Source of the DNA: Gautieria morchelliformis
Taxonomy: Eukaryota > Basidiomycota > Agaricomycetes > Gomphales > Gomphaceae
NCBI GenBank assembly: GCA_015179125.1
Contig: WHVA01000215.1
Coordinates: 114,880-178,879, forward strand
DNA length: 64,000 nt
Direction of reading: 5' to 3'
Shown here: piece by piece, positions 9,942-19,564 of the stretch
Layout of the letters: the number at the start of each line of letters is the position of its first letter
How positions within the stretch are numbered: position 1 is the first letter of the stretch
Notes under the pieces: generated by a model
Seen by the model: only the letters and a program-made list of their open reading frames with translations
What the model was told of the DNA's origin: nothing
The model's database searches: none
Made by a program: the position numbers and the translations under genes

Positions 9942-11276
9942 CCCAGGTCCTCCTGTGGCAACCTCCAACACCTGGCTCAAGCACTGTGACCCAAGACCAA
10001 AGTTTGTGAACCTGACCAGTTTGATGGTTCCAACCCAAAGAAGGTTCAGCCCATTTTGGTTCAGCTTCAGCTCAATCTCTGCAACCGTCCTGATGCCTTT
10101 GCCAATGACAAGAAAAAGGTCAACTATGCCCTTTCCTAGCTCCATGGCACCACTCTTGACTGTTTTGAACCAGCCCTCATAGATCCCTACACCATCGTCG
10201 ACTGGGTAGACAATTTTCCCTACTTCATTTCCGAACTCCGCAATAACTTTGGACATTTTGATATGGAAGCCGATGTGGAAAATGAACTCAATAAGCTTCA
10301 TATGAAAGACACTCATAAGATAGCTAAATACATCGTTACATTCCAGCAGCTCACTCCTCAAGTTCAATGGGGAGAAGCCACACTTCGCTGACAGTTCTAC
10401 CTGGGTCTTCCATCCCGCATCAAAGACGAAATCACCCATGTCGGAAAACCCTCCACCCTGACCGACCTCCGCAACCTTGCTCAATCCATCAATGCATGCT
10501 ACTGGGAACGTCACTCTGAGATCGCTTGTGAAACTTCCACGCAGAGCAAGCATGCTAAATATTCCAACAAGAAGTCTGAGAAGGAGAAGAAGAAGACCAA
10601 CTCTGGAAACAACAATGCCAGAAATAACAACAACAACAATTCCAGCACCAATTCCGGCAACCAAAATTCTACTCCTGCATCTCACAACAACCAGGCATCC
10701 GGCTCCAACACAAACGCCAATAAGACCACTCCCAACCTTTCCAACAAACTTGGGAAGGATGGAAAACCAACCCCTGCAGAATGCCAGTGTTGTATGGACA
10801 ACCCTTTGCCTTTGCTGCAGCAAAAGTGGTCACGTTGCCTGTGAATGCACCTGAGCCACTTCTTCTTCTGCCAAAGCCAAGGGCCGCACAGCAAAGATGG
10901 AGGTTCACTAAGGCTGGCAGTCGTTTTTTCACCCTCAGACCTCCTGACAATATGCACGCAGTACACCCAGTTTTCCATGTCTCTATGCTTGAACCATCAG
11001 TTCTGAACACCATAATCATGAACAGCCTCTGCCTCTGTGAGTCATCATCAACAGAGAACAAGAATATGAGATTTTGGAAATTCTCAACTCCAAGCTCGAC
11101 AAGCAAACAAGCAATACCGCTGCCAACTCCAGTACTTAGTCAAGTGGGCAGGCTATGAAAACACCAATGAAGAAACCTCATGGATTTCTGCTACAGAATG
11201 CAACCACACCTCTGAAATCGTCTCTGATTTCCATAAGGCATATCCAGGCAAGCCTGGACCCCTTCCTGCACAATAG
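9942..11276 (+). pseudogene. Gypsy G1: gag remainder fused to chromodomain end of pol
   Basis: After the Pro-rich hinge the capsid region is plain: EPDQFDGSNPKK, QLQLNLCNRPDAF, then a long conserved stretch to GLPSRIKDEI. It has several stops. A CX2CX4HX4C zinc knuckle (CLCCSKSGHVACEC) lies at about 10797-10845. Near 10900-10925 the sequence jumps straight to the end of Gypsy pol: HPVFHVSMLEP, then a chromodomain (EYEILEILNSKLDKQ, LVKWAGYENTNEETSW). Protease, RT, RNase H and integrase are all missing, so this is a large internal deletion derivative. It is non-functional. Confidence 0.8.
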
Positions 11277-11327
11277 TTTTTCTGACCCTCATGTCAGGAT
11301 TGGTTCTTTTAGGGATTAAGAGTGGGG

Positions 11328-11634
11328 TGTCAATGAATTCGAGACACCTGAATGCAGCGAACCAAGAAGTCCTTGTGGGAAATGACTACATAGTTGGCGA
11401 AGAGTACCAGACTACTACTAGTACAACGTGGGTGTACACAGTAGATGAACCCCAAGTCTACAGTTGAAGTGAAGCCTTTACAACACTCGGCAGAATTGTC
11501 CAAAGTGATGAGGGAGGGTTATCTGAGATAGATGATCCCCTCGTTGGCGAAGGCACTCTTTAGAGGCCTTCGCCAACAGGCTCAGAGTAATTCCAAGGGT
11601 TCGGAGTAAGGAGAATTGATGGTGTCAACTCACA
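11328..11634 (+). repeat. Possible 3' LTR of G1
   Basis: A purine-rich run (AGAGTGGGG) follows the chromodomain and leads into TGTCAATG; a matching CA end could be TCAACTCACA at 11634. No second copy is in the window, so the limits are uncertain. Confidence 0.3.
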
Positions 11635-11639
11635 AGTGA

Positions 11640-11950
11640 TGTTCCTGTTCTTGATAAAGACGGAGGTACAATGGGAGGGTAGGGCTCAAGAGTTGGTTCT
11701 TGCAAGCACACGACCAGTTGGGACACAAGGGGCTGTATTTGATGTGGTGCATGCTTCTGGACACATTTTGGTGGCCTGGACTTCCTGGTTTATCAAAACT
11801 TGTCATGAATGTCAGATCCAAAACCCGGCGCAACTTTTCATTCCGCCTACTCCTTCCATTCCTGCGCCATTGTTTCGCAAGGCGTTTTTCAACACAGCCT
11901 TGTTCCCAGTTGCTCAGGGGTTCCGCTACCTTGTCCAGGCATGCTGCATG
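11640..11950 (+). pseudogene. Gypsy integrase zinc-finger fragment
   Basis: In two frames the plus strand reads AHDQLGHKG, FWWPGL, KTCHECQIQNPAQL, then PPTPSIPAPLFRK and FRYLVQACC. These are the HHCC zinc-binding region and following residues of a Ty3/Gypsy integrase of another family. It is only about 310 bp and frameshifted. The next stretch, to 12104, has no recognisable gene. Confidence 0.7.
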
Positions 11951-12330
11951 GTGAATCACTGCTTGAATATTGTATGACAAATAGTGGAATAGCTGACTAT
12001 CTCTTGACATCCAAGTACTGTACAGTACCCAAGTTTCAATGTCTGATCCTAATGCCATTGTTGACACAATCCCTCTTTCTCCTCAACTCACAAATGAAGG
12101 CCCATATAGGGGCAACCTAGGCAGACACTCTACACTCAAGCGGCGGACGCAAAGGGGGATCCAAAGTAAGATTGAGAACTATATACATGACACAGACATA
12201 CCTGGCAAAGGGGGATCCAAAGATAAAACTCTAAGGAACCCCTTCACCACCTAGCTACAACTATAAGTAAGCTTGGGGATGCTAGCCCGATCACCGAATG
12301 CCCAATTTACAGAAGTAATCATGCCAGCGA

Positions 12331-12829
12331 TGTTAGAAACTTGGGGTTATTGCAGGGAAGGTTCGGTAGAGTTCTTAGAAAGCTAGAATCAAATACACTC
12401 TCTCAGTGAATTTATTGTCACTGTTATATTGATACAATACCTAGAATCAAATACACTACATGATTTTCAGTCAACATGCTATGTAAATGCTATGTAAATA
12501 TGAAAGATACTACTCGCCTCTCTCAGTGAATTTATTGTCACTGAGAGAGGAGTACAATCCTGTCTCAGAAGGCATATACATGCACCCGGCCCTTTAGCGC
12601 TCAAGAGCTCGCGCGTCGAAGTCATTTCAAACTCCGCTGGGTGCAGCCGCCTGTGAAAGTAGAGATAACAAAGTGAAATAGAGAGATAAGGAGTGGCTGG
12701 AATTTTTCGAAAATAATCAGAGAAATGAATGCATGGTACAAGAACAATGTGAGAAGAAATTGAAACACCATACAATAAATCGAATATATTATGCTTGATT
12801 TTGGTGCAGGAGCATAAATGCACCCAACA
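12331..12829 (-). repeat. Solo Copia LTR (Copia-3-like)
   Basis: Minus-strand LTR of 499 bp, starting TGTTGGGTGCATTTATG at 12829 and ending at TGTTAG (12331 on the plus strand). AGCGA stands on both sides (12326-12330 and 12830-12834), a perfect 5-bp target duplication. It resembles the Copia-3 LTR (CAATAAATT loop in the hairpin). It arose by insertion followed by LTR-LTR recombination. Confidence 0.9.
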
Positions 12830-12963
12830 AGCGATAACAGGGCTGGCCAGATAAGGGAGGAATGACGTCGGAAGGGGCCGGAACAGGAAGGGAAATAAAC
12901 GGAACACAAGACAGAGGGATACCGAATGCTAGGCAAAGCTTGGGGGCCACCAATCACATGTTG

Positions 12964-13110
12964 TAATAATGTGCACACCATGGTAATGCACAAGCGCCAA
13001 TAATGCACATGGCGATAATGCACAATCAGCGATAATGCACATCATGACAATGCACACAGCAACAATGCTCACTGTGATAATGTGCATTGCAATAATGCAT
13101 TTCGCAATAA
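12964..13110. repeat. Imperfect tandem repeat, unit about 15-17 bp
   Basis: About nine degenerate units built on the core TAATGCACA (TAATGCACAAGC, TAATGCACATGG, TAATGCACAATC and so on) lie inside LTR-G copy 1. The other LTR-G copies do not show it. Confidence 0.7.
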
Positions 13111-13139
13111 AGCAGTGTATAATTGGGGTTCCCCTGACA

Positions 13140-13293
13140 TCACCCCCCCTCTAGAATGCGGCAACCAGACGCATGAAGGCCCACTGGTGGAACCGGGATG
13201 CGATTCTGAAAGGTGACAGCCTCCGAGGAGAGAATGCGACGAGGGGCACCTGGATGCAAACGGTGGAAGTCAGCAATGAGGTCAGGAGCTTGA
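13140..13293 (-). pseudogene. Gypsy G2 pol, last C-terminal segment
   Basis: The minus strand reads IADFHRLHPGAPRRI and, about 30 codons later, CRILEGG followed by a stop. This is the tail that follows the chromodomain in Agaricomycete Gypsy Pol, and it abuts the LTR. It continues upstream at 15273 beyond the LTR-B insertion. Confidence 0.75.
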
Positions 13294-15272
13294 TGTCAAG
13301 ATTGGTTTTTAGGCATTAATATCGTGTATTAGTGAACACAGCGAATGCCCGAATAACTTGTGTGAATAAGTATGCCGTTTGGCGAAGAGGGTGAACCAAT
13401 AAATGTTCACAAGATAAGAGGGCTGTCAGAACAGGGCTCACCCTATCTATAGTCGTAGTGAAATAGCCCGTGACACTTGACAATGTAACATGCAAGGTGC
13501 CACTGAAAGGTTGTCTAAGTAGCAACAATCCTTTCGCCGACAGCGTAGAGGATAATTCGAAGGCTAAGGTAACAAAGGTGAAGTACGAAAACTCACCAGT
13601 GGTACTCAAGTCCTCCTCTGGTTGAAGATCAGAATCTACAGGTGAGGGCTCAAGACGATGATCACAGTGAGGTCAAGTTTGCACAAGATGGACGTATGAT
13701 AATTGAACTGGGGAATATACATGCGAATGTAAACTACTTATATTGAACGCTCGTAAGGTATCAGCAAATTGTTACATATTGGAAATCCCGGAGGTCGGAA
13801 CTGGAAAGGACAATGGCTTCAACTTATATGTTGCGCCCCTGATGAACTACCGTCCTAAGTATTTTGGATTTGACTTCCTGATGTCAGAGAAGGCAGAAGT
13901 CAAGAGTAAGGTCAAGGGTCGAGGGTCGGAGAACAAAGGTTGGAATAGGTGGAAGAGGCAGAGGACAGAGGATCAAGAACAGAGAGGGACAAGACTAGCA
14001 AAACTTGCTGTGCTAAGAACAGGAGACAGTGCGAAAGGATTCACGTATCAAAGTCGATTATCTGATTGCAGAAACGGAGACATACATGAGGGGGTTTTAT
14101 ACAAAGAGCAGAAGCAACAGGTAATGGTATGGTACTAAGCAAATTCCGGAGAGTGCGGGAATCGGATAGACTTACGGGGAAAGTAACTAATGCGGAACAA
14201 GGGGATGACAAGGGGGTGCAGGGTAGTGTAAGTACAATGGCAAAGAACAAGGTGAGTAAGTACAATGGCAAAGAACAAGGCGAGTAAGTACAATGGGCAT
14301 CGGAACAAACGGAATTACAGAAATAGTATCTTGCTGTGTTCAGGGTCGAGTACGGGGGCCGGTATCTGGAGGTGGCCAGGGGTACTGAAAGAACAAGGGG
14401 TCGAGGTGGAGGGTTGCGGATGGTGCGGATGTTGTGGAATAGAGTTGGAGGTAGCGTGGAGGTGACGTGGAGGATATGCAGAGGTGGCAGAGATGGTTGA
14501 GCAGAACAGTCATAACACAAATAGGAAAGAGGCCGTCATGAGTCAGGGTTGGATAGGGGTGCACAGTCATGATACAAAATAGATGAAATAAACATACAAT
14601 AGAGTGAAGGAGGAGGGCGAACATGAAACGACAGAGAGTAAAGGTGGCGAAGGCACCTATGTACGAAACCATGTCTTGGGACCTGCATATATGCTACCCT
14701 GCACGGACTCTTCGTCTACTGGGTTGATCCCACACGACCTACGGGTAGGACGTCCCATGAACGCACCCTGGCCATATGAACACCTAAAGGGGTTGGATCG
14801 AGAAGCTGATGGAGCCAGTGACGAGCCATCATGCTGGGTAAGGGATGTCGATCGTGTTTGATGGCATGCCTGCTGGCAAATGATGCAAGCAGCGAATGGT
14901 TGTTTGGCGAAATGCGGTGAAGGGTGAATAGAATGATCATCGAAGAGCCATGGCCCAAGGGGAGGGAGAAGCCACGCGAACATAGAGGAGGACTGGGGAA
15001 ATGGATAATAAGGCTAACTGGGTACAGGAAATAAATGAGTTGCGCCATCTGATCAGGGGAGCATCCAACAGGGTTTGAGCCAGGGAGGTGAGGGGACCCA
15101 TGATGGACCATTGAGCTGGGGAGAAGGCGTTGATCAGGTACAGGTAGCACTGCTACGTGTGAATGACATGACAGTGAATAAACATTCGGTGCATTCAGCG
15201 AGGAGCGAACAGGGAGAACGTAAAAGTGGGGTGTCGAGGTTACTGGGTATACAAAATAGATGGGTCATGACA
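13294..15272 (-). repeat. LTR-B copy with nested LTR-E
   Basis: Minus-strand LTR-B: TGTCATGAC end at 15272, TGTCAAGATTGG (plus strand) at 13294. The flanks CTTGA (13289-13293) and CTTGG (15273-15277) are a target duplication with one later change. Without the 753 bp of nested LTR-E and its duplication it is about 1.23 kb, close to the intact 1271-bp copy. It interrupts G2 just after the chromodomain. Confidence 0.85.
13770..14517 (+). repeat. Solo LTR-E nested in LTR-B
   Basis: 748 bp, TGTTACATATTGG to CAGTCATAACA, flanked by CAAAT at 13765-13769 and 14518-14522. It is homologous to 17255-17901 (shared GGTCGGAACTGGAAAGGACA, CTGTGCTAAGAACAGGAGA). Removing it restores the LTR-B sequence across the site. 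Confidence 0.9.
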
Positions 15273-15500
15273 CTTGGATGTCACCCTCATTTCCCCATGA
15301 ATTCTCTTTATAGCCATACCCCCTCCACTTGATGAGGAACTGCAGGTGATTTGATTGCATGCGACTGTCCAACACCTGTTTGACTTCAAAGTGCTCATTG
15401 CCGTCCCTAAGGATGGGTGTGGGTGGTGGGGCTGGTCGCTGACCCAGGAATGGATCGTGTGGAGAAGGAGTCAGCTTGATGACAGGGAAAACAGAGCGGA
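15273..15500 (-). pseudogene. Gypsy G2 pol: chromodomain segment
   Basis: On the minus strand the frame reads SVFPVIKLTPSPHDP, a Pro-rich linker (RPAPPPTPI), then a chromodomain: HFEVKQVLDSR, LQFLIKWRGYG, ENSW. Such chromodomains guide chromovirus integrases to chromatin. It is flanked by LTR-B on one side and LTR-C on the other and is continuous with 17066-17254 and 13140-13293 once the insertions are removed. Confidence 0.85.
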
Positions 15501-17065
15501 TGTATGGGATCCTGCTTTGCCGGTCAAATAGGAGAACTTCCATGTATTTTCGATATAGTGACCTTAAAATATAGCATACAGGTATTGCTATCATTGGGGA
15601 TGAACTATTTAAACTTCCTCTAACTTCCTACCATTTTTTCGCCATTTTTAACGAAGTCTTTGGCTCAAAACACTTCTATTCTGTTGCAGCAGAGTTATGA
15701 ATCCACATGTATCCACAACTCTGCTTATTCAAACTCCGATGCGCGCGAACCCGAACTCGAGCCTGTGGACACTTACGCACCCACAAACTCTGGCCAACCT
15801 ACCGGTTCGGACTCAGCACTCTGGAAATAGCAATTTATTCCCAAGCCTCCACAACACAGTTTGTGCAATACAAACTCAGCCCAACCTATGCTACCATAGC
15901 AACAAGGCTATGCTAGGCTGTGCTGTGCCATGACTACACTCCTAAATAGAATTAGGGTCATGACTCACTGCCAAGCTGGAGTATTATTGGTCCAAAGTCT
16001 TGTGACTTGGGAAATGACTCCTGCATGACTCAGAGCCTGGCTCGGCACGTGACTCATGCTCGGACTCTGGCGTATCATTGGCTGAGAGGCCTCTTACCAA
16101 TGAAAGGCTGTGTTGAGCTAATCCTCTTTAAGAATAAGGGTGTATCTTATTCTTAGACGTGACTTCTGCCTGACTCACCCCCTAATCGTGGGCTGCGATT
16201 GGTCAACACGAGTTCTGACTCATTACCCTTTTTCACTCTGACTCACTACCCCATTTCTGCGTGACTCAGTGCATGACTCACTCCCTAATCATGAACCGCG
16301 ATTGGCCAACACATGCTCTGACTCACTACCCTTTTTCTCTCTGACTCACTACCCCATTTCTGTGTGACTCAGTGCATGACTCACACCCTATTCGTGGACT
16401 GCGATTGGCCAACACATGCTCTGACTCACTACCTTTTTCTCAATGACTCACTACCCTATTTCTTCGTGACTCATTCTAGTCGATTAATAGATAGTAGATA
16501 CAATATAAAAGGAGGCCTTACTGCCCACCTTTCATCAGCCAATACATCATCATCTACTATCCACGTACCTTGTGTGACTTGCCAAGCTTGCACAGCTTAC
16601 TAAGCTGCTAACCCCAGCTAGGGTTATTACACTTACTTAGTGTATTAATTCTCAGTTAAGTAGTTGCGTTTCTACTTAGCCACCCGGACTAACACTCCAG
16701 GTGAAATTCTGCAGAGTGAGTCTGACAATCGATTTCCTTGTCAATTAGCTCTCCAATACCCGAGACAAACTGATCAGTGACTTTCCTGTTCAGTGACTTT
16801 CACAAGTCACTTCTTAAACCCTAGTCGCTTGTTTATTGCAGTGCATTGACGTTAATCGGGTCAGTCCACTTACAAACTCTCCTGTGAAGCCATTCCTATC
16901 TTTTTGGAATACTTGGACCCCAATAGTCGTCCTCGAACCTACAGACTAATAGTTTGTTATTCATTATGACAGTAGTGTTTAATATTCTTGCAGTTTCGTA
17001 TACGACACATTCTGATAGACCAAAGTGTTAGCTCTGACACCAAAGTCTTGAAGGGTTCCAAAACA
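15501..17065 (+). repeat. Solo LTR-C copy 1 with TGACTCA array
   Basis: 1565 bp, starting TGTATGGGATCC and ending GGTTCCAAAACA. GCGGA at 15496-15500 and 17066-17070 is a perfect target duplication inside G2 pol. A TATA box (ACAATATAAAAGGAGG, about 16500) and the downstream leader fix the orientation. Upstream of it, 15 copies of TGACTCA occur from 15961 to 16473, with CCAAT-type motifs (GATTGGCCAA), in a partly tandem arrangement of about 110 bp. Confidence 0.9.
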
Positions 17066-17254
17066 GCGGAGGCGACTCAGAGACCTCGGGAGGTGGAGAC
17101 AGTAGGCATGTGACCCAACTTGGCATTTGACAACATAGGGGCCAAGTTGCTGATGAGCTAGCTTCTTTGAAGGATGGGTGGTGTGTATGTCACTCACATA
17201 GAGGGAAACCTTGTCACCCGGTGAAAACGTAGGTGGTGGCTCACGTTGGTGATT
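17066..17254 (-). pseudogene. Gypsy G2 pol: segment before the chromodomain
   Basis: The minus strand reads FSPGDKVSLYVSDI, SKKLAHQQLGPYVV, and QVGSHAYCLHLPRSLSRL. This is the conserved stretch between integrase and chromodomain of Gypsy Pol. It is cut at 17254 by LTR-E and at 17066 by LTR-C. Confidence 0.85.
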
Positions 17255-17901
17255 TGTTACGTATCGAGATTTCCGCTAGGTCGGAACTGGAAAGGACAGC
17301 GGCTTCAACTTGTACATTGCGCCCCCAATGAACTATCGTCCTAAGTATTTCGGAAATGGGTCGGAGGTCAGAAAGTATTGAACTAAGAGTCAGTCAGAAC
17401 TTGAGTCGGAAAACGGAAGGCGGAAAGCGGAGAGATGGAGGTCTTGCTAGACTCACTGTGCTAAGAACAGGAGATGGAGCGAAGGAAATCAAGTGTCGAA
17501 GGCAATTATCTGATTGCAGAATAACAGACATACATGAGAGGCTTTTATACAAAGAGCTGAGACAACATGTAATGAGATGGTACTAAGCAAATTCCAGGGG
17601 GAGCGGAAGTCGGGTAGACATACGTGGGAACTAACTAATTGGGAACAATGTGACTACAAGGGGGGTTCAGGGTAAGGTAAAACAATGGCAAAGAACAAGG
17701 GGTCGGAAAACATATCTGACAACGAACTACAAGGGTGACCGGATATATGATCTTGATGAACAATGAAGCGGGTCCGGTGGGTCCGAGTAATAGAGTCAAA
17801 AGAACAAAGGAGTAGAATAAGGGGTGGAATGTCGGAATCATCGGAGGGGCGGAATGTGTATGGAACTGAAGGTTGGAAATCAGAAATGCACGGTCGTAAC
17901 A
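17255..17901 (+). repeat. LTR-E, 5' LTR of truncated element E
   Basis: 647 bp, TGTTACGTATCG to CGGTCGTAACA, homologous to 13770-14517. The left flank TGATT is not repeated after it. A gag-like gene follows, so this is a 5' LTR whose 3' partner has been lost. Confidence 0.75.
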
Positions 17902-18022
17902 GTATCTCCCTTCTAAGGTTGAGCGCTGCGAGACCACAAGTTGGATCACGTGACTTGTGAACAAACGTGTCGGAGTTTGAAAGATAGGCAGGAAACAAAA
18001 CGCGTCTTCATCCTAATCCACC

Positions 18023-19270
18023 ATGAGCTCCCAAGTTGACTTCTCCAAAATGACCAGTGCCGAGATGAAACAGCATTTTGCTGATATACTCGCGCAAAAG
18101 GAATTGACGGAAAAACGTGAGGCCAAGGAAGCTGCGCGGAAAGAGAAAGAGCAGCTGGAGGAGGAGCGCAAGGAGAAGGAGCACCAGGAGAAAGCACGCC
18201 AGGACCAGGAACGGAAGGAGAAGGAGAAGAAAGACCGTGAATGCCATGAGGAGGAGGCGAGGAGAAGCGGAAACAGGACACGGCCAAAAAAGCTGTGGGG
18301 GACAAGGCCGCTGTGGAGAAGGCAGGAAAACAACGGGTGAGTCGGAAATTGTGTGGGTAGATCCAGGAATTCACGGAAAGTCCTTCCAGAAGATCATTGA
18401 ATCCGAGTTGGATTCAGACTCGGAAAGCATAGCGGAAAGCACGCCATCTCCAGAGGGCAAGGGGAAACAGAAAGAAGTTGCCCCTGCGCTGAACGTCGTT
18501 GTGGAATGAAAACGAGGGCGGACGAGTTCCAACAGGCCAGGAAGAACAAGCTGGCCCAGATGCTGGAGTTGCAGGAGTTGGGGCCAGAAAATCCCACTAC
18601 AAAAAAGCGGAAAACACGAGATGATGACGAAGAGGAGAAGGCTCCTTGTGACCCATGCGAGTCAAAGGGGCTGGATTGCATGTGGTCCAGCAATCCACGG
18701 GAAACATCGTGTGATCAGTGCTGGGACAAGAAAAGGCACTGTGTCGTGGACGGGTGTGCCTCGAGGGTGGAGCGAAAAAAACAGAAGGTTGAAGGGTCGA
18801 CGCCAAAGTCGAAACCGGGACCGAGCAGAGGGAATTCTGGGGAAGTGTTTCCAGTGACCGGGAAATCGGAGCAGGCGGTTTTGAACCGGTTTACTATGTC
18901 CTACCCACTCCTTGACATTGCCGGGTCCTTAAGGGCCATGAGGAAACAGCAGCGCAAAATCCGGGACGTCTTGATCAACATGGCGGAGGTCCAACAACAC
19001 CAGGTTCTGTCCATACAGAACCAAATGACTGTGATTTCCACAGTCTTGGAACAGCTGACGCAGGAAATGTGTTGGCGGAACGATTTGGTCCGGGATCGAA
19101 TGGACGCGCGACTGCGGGAGCAGGGATTTGGAGTGGAAGCGGGTCCGAGCGAGAGGACGGAAAGGAGGGAAACGGTGGAAACGGAGTTGGTGAGGGTCGA
19201 GGTAGGAGAGGCGGAAAGAGGTCCAGAAGCGGAGAAAGAGGTCGAGGCAGAAACGATGATGGAGGAGTAG
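18023..19270 (+). pseudogene. Element E gag-like gene (Lys/Glu coiled coil, Cys cluster)
   Basis: It starts MSSQVDFSKMTSAEMKQHF at 18023 and passes into a long Lys/Glu/Arg-rich stretch, probably coiled coil (about residues 25-80). It then shifts frame: an Asp/Ser-rich region (SDSESIAESTPSPEG) lies in another frame up to 18509. A final frame (18506-19270) carries a paired cysteine cluster (CDPCESKGLDC, CDQCWDKKRHC) and a helical C-terminus. Position behind an LTR suggests a Gag-like protein. The Cys cluster resembles Zn-binding motifs, but I cannot name a family. The frame changes make this copy broken. No protease or RT follows. Confidence 0.55.
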
Positions 19271-19564
19271 GGGTCGAAGTACTTCTAAATAATTTCTTGA
19301 AGTGTCAGAATTTAGCGTAACGGAAATTTAATCGGATTTGACATTTGACTTGAGAACTGTAAGAATCAATGGGGGTATCGGAAGTGGGATCGGAAATGAC
19401 TATGGCGCGGAAATGGGGCCAGGCTTATCAGGTGAAGCCAAGTAACTAGTGGGGATCGTTTCATACAAATGTGATGGGATGTATAAACAATTACAAGGCC
19501 AATATTATAAAACATTCTAATCACAAGTCATGGCATGAACATTAATGCACGCAACGTGGCTCAA
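19271..19564. other. Border between transposon stack and gene island
   Basis: I see no gene here. The sequence after the element E gene lacks any recognisable LTR end. The recyclin stop codon on the minus strand at 19565-19567 marks the first host gene. Confidence 0.5.

Larger units (their letters stand above)
12105..13139 (-). repeat. LTR-G copy 1 (3' LTR of G2), with nested solo Copia LTR
   Basis: On the minus strand it begins TGTCAGGGGAACCCC at 13139, straight after a purine tract at the end of G2 pol. It ends near 12105 at GGTTGCCCCTATA. It shares TGTCAGGGGA at the start, a twice-repeated TTTGGATCC-like box near the end and a TTGCCC terminus with LTR-G copies at 40788-41194 and 61938-62406. 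Its interior carries a solo Copia LTR (12331-12829) and a tandem repeat (12964-13110). Confidence 0.7.

Noticed and set aside
14041..14672. Ser/Thr/Pro/Cys-rich secreted proteins on the minus strand
   Set aside because: They are antisense translations of LTR-E and LTR-B; the same pattern appears at other copies of these LTRs.
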